From an uncultured Poribacteria bacterium (GTDB lineage: Bacteria; Poribacteria; WGA-4E; WGA-3G), in contig CATOTL010000001.1 of the NCBI GenBank assembly GCA_951813545.1, positions 224,642-288,641 on the forward strand: a stretch of DNA of 64,000 nucleotides, in the 5' to 3' direction. Below are positions 8,978-17,522 of this stretch, piece after piece (the stretch's first letter is position 1; each line of letters begins with the position of its first letter). Made by a program: the position numbers and the translations under genes. The notes under the pieces were generated by a model. That model saw only the letters and a program-made list of their open reading frames with translations. It did no database searches and was not told where the DNA came from.

Positions 8978-9049
8978 ATGCACCGAAACCACTTTTTTTA
9001 GAGATGAGCGCCTCCGGTTTTTTGTTGTTTAACAATAAAAAAATGAGAA

Positions 9050-9670
9050 AACGATCGCCAGACAGGCAAATGATGCGACGCGCGAGATCCTGAATCGATA
9101 CCGCTTCATAGACACACTGTTTTCGCAGATGCCGCCCCTACAGGGCTTGGAAAATTTGGGACGACCGGTTCTATAGAGATGTCGCCCCTACGGGGCTGCC
9201 GTGATTTTTTTAGGTCTTGTTCAACAGAATCTACGCACTTACGTCGAACTCACGTTATATTATGTAGATTGGCGGAAGTGAGACCCTCAGAAAAGTCGAA
9301 GCAGCCCCGTAGGGGCGGTATCTGTGTAGCACCTCAGCACCTCAGTTCCAATCCGGCAAGCCCCGTAGGCGGGTTTTTGCTAGGGTGTTTTTTCAGCATT
9401 TGTATTGTATCAAGATACCATCCCAATCCAACTGTTCAGCCCACCGCTTTAATTCCTTTACAAAGTCCTATCGGGGCGATAGGTTAAAACCATTAAGGGA
9501 AAAAGGAGTAATAGGGATATAGAACAGCTGTCAGCAAGAGAGGCATCCGGCAGAAAGGTCCACACCAACAACCATTTCCTAAAGCTTCCATGCGCTTTTT
9601 TCGCCATCAGAAAAAAAGTTGTTGAAAATTTTACTTATCATAGATATACTTAACAATATTAAATGTTTTT
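9050..9670. other. Intergenic region with CCCCTACGGGG-type repeats, no gene
   Basis: Contains three hairpin repeat units (around 9125, 9182 and, inverted, 9302) and an AGCAAAAACCC-type motif (9362-9390). Open frames in it lack starts with ribosome binding sites and carry no recognisable domains. I see no gene. Confidence 0.5.
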
Positions 9671-9788
9671 TATAGTAAAACCCGAAAATAAGAGGGCACT
9701 TTGGAAAACACAAAACACCTCACCACCGCTGGCGAGGATTGTATCCTCGCCTCTTTGGAGTGTCTAATTAATTCTAAACTTTACTATA
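9671..9788. mobile_element. TATAGTAAA MITE, copy 1 (IS630/Tc1-like ends)
   Basis: 118-bp inverted-repeat element with ends TATAGTAAA…TTTACTATA and an internal hairpin GGCGAGGATTGTATCCTCGCC split about its centre. TA at both ends fits IS630/Tc1-mariner target duplication. Related copies: 13709-13849, 20850-20990, 22611-22727 and 23894-24010. Non-coding; presumably mobilised in trans. Confidence 0.7.
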
Positions 9789-9906
9789 GTTCTGCACCTG
9801 AGAGGTTTATCATGTTAAATTACGTTTTTAGGCGCGACAAACGCAAAGAGCCCCGTTTGTCCTCTACCGCGTGGGCAACCACTGAGACCTGCGAAGGGAA
9901 ATAACT

Positions 9907-10839
9907 ATGTCTACATACTACGGATTTCAATTAAGCCCCGACGCACCGAGACGCACCCCGGAAGTTCAATTCCACGAGACGACGATGCAGGTCCCCTGTG
10001 GAGAATACAGCATCTTCTCGGCACTCCGTGACGGAGACGTTACTGCAGCAGAAACCGTTGTTTATCTCTCACTCAACCATGGGAGTTCTTGGAATACCGG
10101 CAAAGTCTGGTATGTGCCCATCCGTGAACTGTCGCGTAGGCTCGGTATGTCCACCCGCTATGTCCGGTCAACACTCGACAGACTCTACGAAAAAGGATGG
10201 CTCTCTTCTATCTTAATGACGAATAACAAGAAGCGGTATCAACTCGTCCACCATCTCTGTGATGACGAGGACGTGCCCGTCGACCACTTCGGAAAACCCC
10301 TCAAATTCGCTGTCCCTCGGGGGATAGGGGGTCCCTTTGAGCGATTATACCTTGGTGAAATCTCTTGGAAAGCCTGCCTCGTGTGGATCCTCCTGAAACT
10401 CCACTCCGACTGGAAAACCGGTGAGACCCATCCCAGCACCACAGGCGTACTCGCTAAATTGTGTAGGTTTGGAGAAAAGACGATTGGCGACACTATACAA
10501 GAACTAATAGCGGCAGAGATGTTAGAGCGGTTGTCGAAACCGCACGAGAAATCGGTTTTTCAACTCTTCCCGAAACCGCAACCTGTTATGGACAAGGCGA
10601 AAAAAGCCAAGCGGAAAAACTACGAGCTCAAAACGGACGGTGAACACTGGTATAGTCATAATCGGAAATATCGGTGCTGTCGCGAGACGACTCGCATTGA
10701 GTATCGCAAGAGCAATGGGAAATGGCATCCACTTTCGGATCACGACCTCTACAGAATGCCGAAAGCGATCCGCCGAGATTTTGATATGGCGGTTGAAGTG
10801 AACCGCGCAATTCTCAGCGCAAGTATGCACTTCTCATAG
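9907..10839 (+). CDS. Winged-helix DNA-binding protein (possible replication/partition accessory)
   Basis: 310 residues with two helix-turn-helix modules: about residues 75-105 (IRELSRRLGMSTRYVRSTL) and 175-205 (TTGVLAKLCRFGEKTIGDTI). A basic Lys/Arg-rich linker and a C-terminal domain with Cys pair KYRCCRET follow. The layout resembles plasmid or phage replication proteins with tandem wHTH domains, but I cannot assign a family. Ribosome site GAAGGGAAA is 5-6 bases before the ATG. Three 21-bp direct repeats begin inside its last codons. Its proximity to two Rep genes suggests a plasmid-type gene set. Confidence 0.65.
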   Translation: MSTYYGFQLSPDAPRRTPEVQFHETTMQVPCGEYSIFSALRDGDVTAAETVVYLSLNHGSSWNTGKVWYVPIRELSRRLGMSTRYVRSTLDRLYEKGWLSSILMTNNKKRYQLVHHLCDDEDVPVDHFGKPLKFAVPRGIGGPFERLYLGEISWKACLVWILLKLHSDWKTGETHPSTTGVLAKLCRFGEKTIGDTIQELIAAEMLERLSKPHEKSVFQLFPKPQPVMDKAKKAKRKNYELKTDGEHWYSHNRKYRCCRETTRIEYRKSNGKWHPLSDHDLYRMPKAIRRDFDMAVEVNRAILSASMHFS

Positions 10840-10888
10840 CGCGCACTGCACTTCTCATAGCGCGCACTGCACTTCTCATAGCGCGCAG
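10826..10888 (+). repeat. Three perfect 21-bp tandem repeats over a stop codon
   Basis: Units start at 10826, 10847 and 10868 (TGCACTTCTCATAGCGCGCA + C/G). The first contains the TAG stop of the wHTH gene, and each later copy repeats the same in-frame TAG. A 21-bp period is two helical turns, as expected for cooperative protein binding sites. Confidence 0.8.
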
Positions 10889-11011
10889 CGGGATTTTTCC
10901 ACCCCTTGCGAGCCTAAGTGTTACATGGGTTCGTGGGTAGGGCGGAATTGTGTAACAACTGTCTTTAAATAGTACAGTACATTTAACGGACCGCGGCTGA
11001 TCTAAATTTAC

Positions 11012-11191
11012 GGGCATTCGGGCGTAAAGCCCAACGCTTTAGCTTTGGGATATAAGCCGCTAAAGGCGTAATCCTTGTGAAATAAATCTGAAAAATAATC
11101 GCATGACTCTTACATTCCGCAAGTGGGATAAGGGTAAGTGGCGATTTGAGAAAGTGCCATATACGTTTCATAAGCACCGCCAGCGGCACGG
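11012..11191 (+). mobile_element. IS605 element 1-type remnant (left end plus internal tnpB piece)
   Basis: Left end GGGCATTCGGGCG after TTTAC, then an internal deletion, then about 85 bases of tnpB matching 3775-3860 (encoding TFRKWDKGKWRF). The remainder, including the right end, is lost. Shows that this IS605 type was once present in at least two copies. Confidence 0.75.
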
Positions 11192-11374
11192 ATACCGCTT
11201 GAACTTTAGATATGCCTTGAGTCCACCGTCTGAAAGCCAAAAACCTTTCTTATCATGCGTTTTGAACGCAAGCGAAACGGTTTTTGAGTAGATACGACCG
11301 CCCAGCCTATTTATGATAGTCCACGTATCCCGTGTTGCATGGCATCGGAAAATCGGATTGTCAACTACCCAAGC

Positions 11375-12667
11375 CTAAAGACTTGGGCTTGTGATGGCGT
11401 CAAACAACAAAAGTTGTGTTGCGTTCAGCAAGCCTTCGTCTTGTGCTTCGTTCTTGTTTCTCGCTTCATAGAGGGTGGAAACCCACCGCTCTCCACGAAG
11501 GGCAGCAGCTGCCCGAAAAAGTATGTTTAATGCAGCGTTGTGGTCTCTGTCAAGGGAGTTGCCACAAAACTGACACTCAAAGGTGCGAATCGCCAAAGAG
11601 AGTTTCTTTTGCGATTTCTCACCACAAGCGGAGCAAGTTTGCGAAGTGTTTTTGGGATCAACTTGGTGGAAGTGCAAGCCGTCTCTTTCGGCTATGCTCG
11701 CACACCACTTAAAGAAGGTTGCCCAAGACGCATCGGAAATGCTCTGACTCAGGTGTTGGTTCTGAACCATATTTGATACGCTAAGGTCTTCAGCGACAAG
11801 GACGTTATTTTCGTAATGATGAAAGAGTTTGTAGACGAGTTTCCCAATGAAATCTTTGCGTTTGTTGGCAGTGCGTTCATGGTGCAAGGCAGTCGTATGT
11901 ACAGATTTTTGCCAGCGTTTACTCCCTTTTTTACGGCGTGCCATCGTCTGATTATGCTTATGAAGCAAACCTTCGGCTTCACGATACCAGCGTGGGTTAT
12001 CTTCCTTTTCACCTTCAGAAGTCGTCAGATAGTGGGTCGTGCCAACGTCAACGGCAATCGCAGTCGTCGGTTCAACTTTCGGGGTATCTGGCAACTCACA
12101 GGTAATATGGGCATACCACCCCGACGCTTTTTTGACGAGTATAACTTCTTTCGGGTCGCCTTGAAGCGGGCGGTGCATATATATCTTGACTTCACCAAGT
12201 TTCGGGACTTTCAAGCGGTCGTGTTTCCATGCTGTTTCTCGGATAGGATTTTGGCGAACGCGAAGTCTCTGTTTGTCAGCGTCTTTTGTTTTTCGACGAA
12301 CCACTTTGGTATATTTGCGAAGTTTCCATGTCAGAGACTTTATCCGTTTGCGGTGTCTTGGATAGCCTTTTTTTCCAGCACCCTTCTCCCAGCGTCTATA
12401 AAAACCTTCAAATGCTTTATCCGTGCGCTCCAAAGTACAGATTTGCATATCTTGTGGGACTTCGCGAAAGTCAGCGTATTTTTCACGAGCAACCTTCAAC
12501 TTCTTTTCTTGGTCGTTGCAAGAGACGCGTTCGCCTTCAGCCTCCCAAGCAACCTTGCGATCATGGCGCGCAGAGTTCTGAAGTTCACACAGGTGGGAAA
12601 GCCACTTAAGCAATGTTCTTTCCTGTGTCTTTGTTGGATACACAGGGTATTTGAAGGTCAATTTCAT
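11375..12667 (-). CDS. tnpB: TnpB RNA-guided endonuclease, second type
   Basis: 430 residues from the ATG at 12667 (MKLTFKYPVYPTKTQ), preferred over an upstream in-frame ATG because it starts the canonical N-terminus. Catalytic D207 (IAVDVGT), E293 (LVAEDLSV), D375 (SLDRDHNAAL), and a CSACG…CQFCG zinc finger are present. It carries a 45-residue C-terminal tail beyond the last RuvC motif (FRAAAALRGERW…), which overlaps the right end and probable guide-RNA region. Clearly diverged from the proteins at 3406 and 14128. Confidence 0.88.
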   Translation of the reverse strand: MKLTFKYPVYPTKTQERTLLKWLSHLCELQNSARHDRKVAWEAEGERVSCNDQEKKLKVAREKYADFREVPQDMQICTLERTDKAFEGFYRRWEKGAGKKGYPRHRKRIKSLTWKLRKYTKVVRRKTKDADKQRLRVRQNPIRETAWKHDRLKVPKLGEVKIYMHRPLQGDPKEVILVKKASGWYAHITCELPDTPKVEPTTAIAVDVGTTHYLTTSEGEKEDNPRWYREAEGLLHKHNQTMARRKKGSKRWQKSVHTTALHHERTANKRKDFIGKLVYKLFHHYENNVLVAEDLSVSNMVQNQHLSQSISDASWATFFKWCASIAERDGLHFHQVDPKNTSQTCSACGEKSQKKLSLAIRTFECQFCGNSLDRDHNAALNILFRAAAALRGERWVSTLYEARNKNEAQDEGLLNATQLLLFDAITSPSL

Positions 12668-12790
12668 GGTATATCGCGCATCGCGCATTTATCCCCTACA
12701 CAGTGGGAGGCAAGCACATTGTCAAGCGACAATGCTGTGTATGCTTGCCAACACGATACTAATATTATACCAAAATTTGATAGCAATGTC
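12668..12790 (-). ncRNA. tnpB promoter and structured 5' leader, element 2
   Basis: On the minus strand: TTGACA (about 12793) and TATAAT (about 12770), then outer-helix strand TATCGTG, hairpin GGCAAGCA/TGCTTGCC, CCCACTGTGTAGGGG, and the partner strand CGCGATA ending 4 bases before the tnpB ATG. TATCGTG pairs with CGCGATA with one G·U. The fold matches elements 1 and 3 while the sequences differ. Confidence 0.55.
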
Positions 12791-12858
12791 AAAGAAAAAA
12801 CATAGGAGCGGGCATTCCTCCAAAGGCTAAAGCATTGGGCTTCCTGCCCGAAGATTAG

Positions 12859-13118
12859 GTGATAGCACCCAACGCCTAAAGGCGTGGGCTTCGGTTTCGT
12901 AGACAGTAGCAGTTTTCCCGAAGGTCAACCGTCTTACGTTGTCTCCACTCACAATAGCGGACACCTCCTACACAAAGGTATGTGCAGGGTGAAAGCGGTG
13001 TCCAAAGTGTTAGATATAGGATACCATATTTCTCGTGCAATGTCAACTCCTTTTTGACTTCGCACGAAACATCAATTTAGACCCAAAGCTAAAGCATTGG
13101 ACTTTTTAAGGGAGTCCC
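12859..13118 (-). mobile_element. 260-bp IS605-derived deletion element (MITE)
   Basis: On the minus strand it runs from GGGACTCCCTTAAAAAG (after TTTAC) to GGGTGCTATCAC. It contains the left end, promoter and leader hairpin and the right-end hairpin, joined by an internal deletion. The 479-bp element at 54724-55202 has the same ends with more interior, so both descend from one parent. It interrupts the small membrane-protein gene at 13089-13313. Confidence 0.78.
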
Positions 13119-13313
13119 GTAAATGATCGCTGTAATCACAAAAATCGCAGTCCACGCCCGTTTCGATGGGTTCCACGTCCGAATCGCGAGATATAGCAAC
13201 GATACACAGCAGACCCATCTAAGTGCCATATAATACGCATAAGGGTTTCCGCGCTGGAAGCCCCACAGAAGCACCAAAATTATAATAATCTGAGCTACCC
13301 AAATCCTTCTCAA
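13089..13313 (-). pseudogene. Small membrane protein (DUF6804-like) truncated by MITE
   Basis: Begins with a hydrophobic MRRIWVAQIIIILVLLWGF segment, then RGNPYAYY, a second helix (ALRWVCCVSLLYLAI) and a third (AWTAIFVITAIIY). The last nine codons (GTPLKSPML) come from the inserted element's left end; the same tail ends the broken gene at 54562-54753. The pattern NPYAYY-x-LRWVCC resembles the small four-helix DUF6804 family from memory. Native sequence stops at 13119. Confidence 0.6.
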
Positions 13314-13427
13314 TCGTTATCCTCCGTTAGCAATCAGTAGGTAGAGGACGGAAATGAATGATATAATAAACGTCCCCCATAAGGTAAGGATAGCCATAGC
13401 CTCTATGTGCCATCCCTACAAGTCTAT

Positions 13428-13559
13428 TAAAAACGAAAAGCGTAAGCAGCACGGAGTTGCCATCCACTCATCCCTTGCCTGCCAAGATTCAACTCCGGGA
13501 GTTTGAAACCGACGACAGGTGCAGGGATAGGCATTGACACTCGGTTGAATAAATTGCGA
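13428..13559 (-). pseudogene. C-terminal fragment of an outer-membrane beta-barrel protein
   Basis: On the minus strand about 42 codons read …VSMPIPAPVVGFKLPELN… and end in AAYAFRF followed by TAA. An aromatic C-terminal Phe preceded by alternating residues is the usual BAM recognition signature of outer-membrane barrels. No start or signal peptide is present. The upstream part is replaced by a degenerate MITE (13540-13660). Confidence 0.45.
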
Positions 13560-13708
13560 GTAGAGACCCGGTCGTACGCTGGCGAGGATTGTATCCTCGT
13601 CTCTTTCTACTGTTGTATAGGTAATTGCAAAATCCACTATAATTTCTGTCCGGCCAGAGTGCGTATATGCCGAATCATAAAATAGCACACCGGAGACCAA
13701 CATCAAAC

Positions 13709-13849
13709 TATAGTAAAACCCGAAAATAAGAGAGCACTTTGGAAAACACAAAACACCTCACCACCGCTGGCGAGGGGGTTTTTGCTTGGGTGTTTCCGCT
13801 AGTATCCTCGCCTCTTTGGAGTGTCTAATTAATTCTAAACTTTACTATA
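13709..13849. mobile_element. TATAGTAAA MITE, copy 2
   Basis: Same ends as 9671-9788 and nearly identical arms. The central hairpin is altered: four bases of its loop are replaced by about 27 bases (GGGGTTTTTGCTTGGGTGTT…). The identical change is present at 20850-20990, so those two share a recent ancestor. Confidence 0.7.
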
Positions 13850-13998
13850 AACGCTATAAGTGCTTTTCTAAACATAATCTTCTGCTTTGGGAAGTTGAAC
13901 TTTCCTTTTCTGAAATTTCTGAAGGATAATACTTAACAATCCCAAGCATTTATGCTTGGGTCAAATCAAGTAGTGTTCGTTCTGGTATAAAAAAAGAT

Positions 13999-14127
13999 TT
14001 GACATTTAGGGGATAAGGTGGTATAAGTATAGTATCTCGTAGACAGGCATGACAAGCGTAGTCGCAAGACTACGTGCCTGTCTCCCACTTGTCAGGGGAT
14101 AAGATACGAGATGCGAGATATACCCAA
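13999..14127 (+). ncRNA. tnpB promoter and structured 5' leader, element 3
   Basis: TTGACA (13999) -17 bp- TATAAG (14022). Outer helix ATCTCGTA (14034-14041) pairs with TACGAGAT (14105-14112). Hairpin GACAGGCA (14042)/TGCCTGTC (14075-14082) encloses a second perfect hairpin, GTAGTC-GCAA-GACTAC. CCCACTTGTCAGGGG follows. Same layout as elements 1 and 2 with compensating base changes. Confidence 0.6.
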
Positions 14128-15204
14128 ATGGCACTTAATTCACATAAGATAGCATTAGACGTAACCGACGAGCAACGCGTATGGTTTTCCCAACAATGTG
14201 GTTATGCTCGTTTTGCGTATAATTGTGCGTTATCAGATTACAAGAATGACCCGCAGCATTGGCAAGAGTTGAATAAGCGATTCAATATAGCAAAGCGTGA
14301 TATTGACTGGACACGGGGCATGGATCAGCGTGCTGCGTTGTTTGGTATCAAGAACTTCGGTGACGCAATAAGTCGTTGGCGTAAGGGTCAAAATAGGTTT
14401 CCGAAGAAAAAAAGACGCAGAGATCGCCAATCTTATAGCACAGACCCAAGCAGTGTTAGTATAAAAGGTAAACGTATCCGCCTCCCTAAAATAGGTTGGG
14501 TAGGCATGTTTGAGAAGTTGAGATTTAAGGGTGAACTGATAAAGGTAACAATATCAAGAACAGCACACCGTTGGTTTGTTTCTATAACCATAGATACAGG
14601 TAAACCGAATGCTCCACGAGACACGCGTGGACTCCCTGTAGTCGGTATAGACGTAGGTATAAACTCACTTGCGACACTTGATAAGGGTAAACAGTATCCT
14701 AACCCAAGACCGCTGAAAAGGTATGAACGCAAGCTAAAGCGTGAGCAACGTAAAATGAGCCGTAAAGTATTTCTATCTAACAACTGGTATAAGCAAAAAC
14801 GTATAGTAGAACGTATCCACTATAGGATTGCTTGTATCAGATTAGACGCACAGCATAAGGCAACGACAGAGATTGTAAATATGGCAAGTGCTATCGGGAT
14901 AGAAACGCTAAAGGTTACGAACCTACTCAAGAATAAGAAACTGGCGAAAGCACTCTCTGATTCAGCACTCGGTGGGTTTCTTGCTAAACTCAAGTCTAAA
15001 GCAGAAGTGCTTGGGATACCTATTGTAGAAGCACCGCACTTCTATGCGTCGAGTAAAACCTGTAGTAGTTGTGGACACAAGAAAAAAGAACTCTCATTAT
15101 CAGAGAGACAGTATCATTGTAGTAGTTGTGGTGTCTCTATAGACAGAGACCAAAACGCTGCAATAAATCTAAAGAACCTCGCCGTAGGGCATACGGAGAG
15201 ATAA
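14128..15204 (+). CDS. tnpB: TnpB RNA-guided endonuclease, third type
   Basis: 358 residues from ATG 14128 (MALNSHKIALDVTDEQ). Catalytic D175 (VVGIDVGINS), E259 (IGIETLKV), D341 (SIDRDQNAAIN), with CSSCG…CSSCG zinc finger. All residues needed for activity are present. Probable guide-RNA scaffold lies in 15205-15302, with guide bases just beyond. Confidence 0.9.
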   Translation: MALNSHKIALDVTDEQRVWFSQQCGYARFAYNCALSDYKNDPQHWQELNKRFNIAKRDIDWTRGMDQRAALFGIKNFGDAISRWRKGQNRFPKKKRRRDRQSYSTDPSSVSIKGKRIRLPKIGWVGMFEKLRFKGELIKVTISRTAHRWFVSITIDTGKPNAPRDTRGLPVVGIDVGINSLATLDKGKQYPNPRPLKRYERKLKREQRKMSRKVFLSNNWYKQKRIVERIHYRIACIRLDAQHKATTEIVNMASAIGIETLKVTNLLKNKKLAKALSDSALGGFLAKLKSKAEVLGIPIVEAPHFYASSKTCSSCGHKKKELSLSERQYHCSSCGVSIDRDQNAAINLKNLAVGHTER

Positions 15205-15357
15205 AACGCTTGTGGAGTTTGTGTAAGACCTTCACAAGTGGAGGCTACAAACTATGAAACAAGAACGAAAGAATCCCACTCCTTTAGGTGTGGGAGAAGT
15301 CAAAATCGAACCATACTATTTGTCAAATGAACATGATGCGTTATTAAAACTATTAAA

Positions 15358-15613
15358 GACCATTTTTTTAAGTCGATTTCGTGCATAAAATGCAAAAAAT
15401 GTCATAAACACATAAAAAAAAATGTCATAAACGGCATTTTAGACAAAAAAAAATAATTTTTTTTATTTTAACAGAAAAGGGTCCTAAACCCTTGTAATAT
15501 AAGGGTTTTATGGGCAGACAAACTGCAATTATCCGTCTCTGTGGAGCGAAAAATAAAAAATAAATTTTACATTTTTTGCATTTTATGCACGAAATCGAAA
15601 AAAAAAATGGTCT
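15358..15613. repeat. AT-rich 256-bp inverted-repeat element
   Basis: Arms of about 45 bases: AAGACCATTTTTTTAAG, then TCGATTTCGTGCATAAAATGC, at the left and its reverse complement at 15568-15613. Inside are two copies of ATGTCATAAAC and a hairpin AAACCCTTGTAATATAAGGGTTT. A single arm (TTATGCACGAATTC…AAATGGTCTTTA) recurs at 35662-35698. Possibly a MITE; the ATAAAC motifs also resemble the iteron core. It separates the mobile zone from the glycosyltransferase locus. Confidence 0.6.
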
Positions 15614-15667
15614 TAAGGTGTAACGAATTGCGAAACTCTATTAAAAACGGAAGGTAAAAAACAAAAA

Positions 15668-17383
15668 GTGATCGATTTTCCAAAAACATTGCACCAACTT
15701 CATTTTTTTCAAGAAGACGGTGTCCCTTATGCCGCAGACCTCGACAAAGCACGCGTCGTCGAACTCTCGGCTGCGATGCTGGACATCCTAAGGCTCGCCG
15801 AGACACAGACCGATGATGCAATCATCGAAACGCTGAGTGCTTCTTACGAAGCGGACGACATCTCTGAGGCGTTTGAAAGATTCGCCGAACTTGAGAAAGA
15901 AGGTTTACTCTTCAATCGCGGTGAAGACTTACAGCGGAGCCTCGAGACGGAGAGTAAGTGGCGGAAGTTGCTCGTCGTGATACCCGGCATTGACGTGGAT
16001 TCGTTTTTCGATATTGAAACGTTGTCCGCCGGCACGAACATGGCACTTGCCCACATGATTCAGCACCTCACCCAATACGCCGATCTCCATTTTACAGGTT
16101 CCCGAAACCGGAAGATCGCAGACGGCGTGTATGAAGTCGATATCGGCATTGAGGACTTGGTCCGTCTTCGCTCGAAAATCGCGGAAACCTACTACGGCAT
16201 CCTGACCTTACATCAAGAGCACGAACGGTGGCTCCTTCCGCTTTACCGATACCCCGAATTCCCGCCGATTCTCGTTCAGAATCACGCGCCGCGCGGACAC
16301 GGTGGGCATGCGATCAATTCGATGCTCCGACACTACGCCGCCATGCGGGATTATGACGGGTTTACAGCACCTTCGGATTATGTCCGAGACTTTTATTCAC
16401 AGTATGTCTGGGATCCGAGTTTCTTCAATACCTTGCCGAACGGTGTCGATGCCACGCTGTTTAAGCCCATGGAGAAGATGGTCGCAAAAAAAGAAATCGC
16501 TGCAGAGGTCGGAGATGAGCGGATTGAAGAAGTCCCGACCGTCGGGTATCTCTCGCGGGTGCAATCGGAAAAAGGCGCATCTGTCTACTTGAAGTTAGCA
16601 GAACTGAATCCGGATCTGATCTTTTTGATCGCCGGACCGAATCTCGGCAGATATGCCTCACGGAAACTCCCGGACAATCTCGTCTATATCGGGTTCCATC
16701 CACGCGAGAGGCTACCGCTCATCTACAACGCCTTTGATGTCTACTGTTTTATGTCCATGTCAGGTGAGGAGACGTTCGGGTTAACCGTGCTTGAAGCGAT
16801 GGCGTGTGGTGTGCCGCCCGTCGTGTCGAACTTCGATGGCGTGCCTTCCGTTGTCGCAGACGCTGGTTTGGTTGCCGATGCCGAGAACTTTGACCGAGAC
16901 ATCGCAACGCTTGTGAGTTATCCGTGCCCGGTGGATTTTTCTGAGAAGATTAACATGCTGCTGAATAACACAGAAATGTGGCAGATACTTTCTCAGGCAG
17001 CGAGGAACCGAGCGGTATCCTTCACGTGGGATAAGACAGCAAACCGGATTGTTCGGATATTTGAGGAACTTCATCGGAAAAAGAAGCTTGTCAATCCGAA
17101 CAGACTGCTAAATGTGTTCGCACCGACGCAACCCGTAGAAAGGGAAGCCGAGCAAGGACTAAAATACAGGTCACTCGTGCTGAGTATGAATGAACGCTAC
17201 GAGCGGTGTCTCATGCGGGATTCGGTGTATCCGCTGAGCGTTGAGGATGGAGTCGCACTCAGCATCTTGAAAAACCACACGACCAGAGAAGCAGAGACAA
17301 TCCTCGCTGACTTAGTCGCAGACGAAACAGAAGCACGGGCGACTCTCAAAAGGGTTCGAGGTTTAATTGATGGAACGGCATGA
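15668..17383 (+). CDS. Family 4-like glycosyltransferase with N-terminal PqqD/RRE-like domain
   Basis: 571 residues, GTG start. Residues 1-80 look like a PqqD-type peptide-recognition domain: a strand pair (LHQLHFFQEDGVPYAADLDKA split around the turn), VVELSAAMLDILRLAETQTDDAIIETL, and FAELEKEGLLF. Residues 95-480 are a GT-B glycosyltransferase with VGYLSRVQSEKG and the GT4-like E-x7-E motif (EETFGLTVLEAMACGVPPV). A 100-residue helical C-terminus follows. PqqD/RRE domains bind precursor leader peptides in RiPP pathways. Here they sit on a sugar transferase next to Cys-rich exported peptides, suggesting glycosylation of peptides. Confidence 0.75.
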   Translation: MIDFPKTLHQLHFFQEDGVPYAADLDKARVVELSAAMLDILRLAETQTDDAIIETLSASYEADDISEAFERFAELEKEGLLFNRGEDLQRSLETESKWRKLLVVIPGIDVDSFFDIETLSAGTNMALAHMIQHLTQYADLHFTGSRNRKIADGVYEVDIGIEDLVRLRSKIAETYYGILTLHQEHERWLLPLYRYPEFPPILVQNHAPRGHGGHAINSMLRHYAAMRDYDGFTAPSDYVRDFYSQYVWDPSFFNTLPNGVDATLFKPMEKMVAKKEIAAEVGDERIEEVPTVGYLSRVQSEKGASVYLKLAELNPDLIFLIAGPNLGRYASRKLPDNLVYIGFHPRERLPLIYNAFDVYCFMSMSGEETFGLTVLEAMACGVPPVVSNFDGVPSVVADAGLVADAENFDRDIATLVSYPCPVDFSEKINMLLNNTEMWQILSQAARNRAVSFTWDKTANRIVRIFEELHRKKKLVNPNRLLNVFAPTQPVEREAEQGLKYRSLVLSMNERYERCLMRDSVYPLSVEDGVALSILKNHTTREAETILADLVADETEARATLKRVRGLIDGTA

Positions 17384-17522
17384 GGAATAGGCATCAGCCA
17401 TCGGCTGTCAGTCATCAGCAAGAATAGCCGTCAGCCATCGGCAGTCAGCAAAGAGAAGATTCACAAGCAACTTCTTTCTTTGCCGAGAGCCGAGAGCCGA
17501 TAGCCATTAAAGGAACAAAATT

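Larger units (their letters stand above)
11345..12850 (-). mobile_element. IS605-family element 2 (tnpB only)
   Basis: On the minus strand the left end starts near 12850 (GGGCAGGAAGCCCAATGCTTT) and the right-end hairpin (AAGCCCAAGTCTTTAGGCTTGG) lies at 11360-11385. The exact right boundary is not fixed by comparison. The left end lies about 10 bases from the right terminus of a smaller element (12859-13118), so one inserted beside or into the other. No tnpA. Confidence 0.7.
13924..15302 (+). mobile_element. IS605-family element 3 (tnpB only)
   Basis: Left end starts GGATAATACTTAACAATCCC directly after TTCTGAA and contains the hairpin CCCAAGCATTTATGCTTGGG. The right-end hairpin is CCCACTCCTTTAGGTGTGGG (15275-15294). 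The left end and its CTGAA flank match those of the 503-bp element at 43703-44205. The right boundary is approximate. No tnpA. Confidence 0.75.

Noticed and set aside
9701..9904. 67-codon frame before the wHTH gene
   Set aside because: It begins inside a MITE, and the encoded sequence recurs wherever the MITE does (e.g. near 23923 and 13559).
11816..12805. Long plus-strand open frame opposite tnpB 2
   Set aside because: It is the antisense shadow of a well-conserved tnpB gene with intact catalytic residues.
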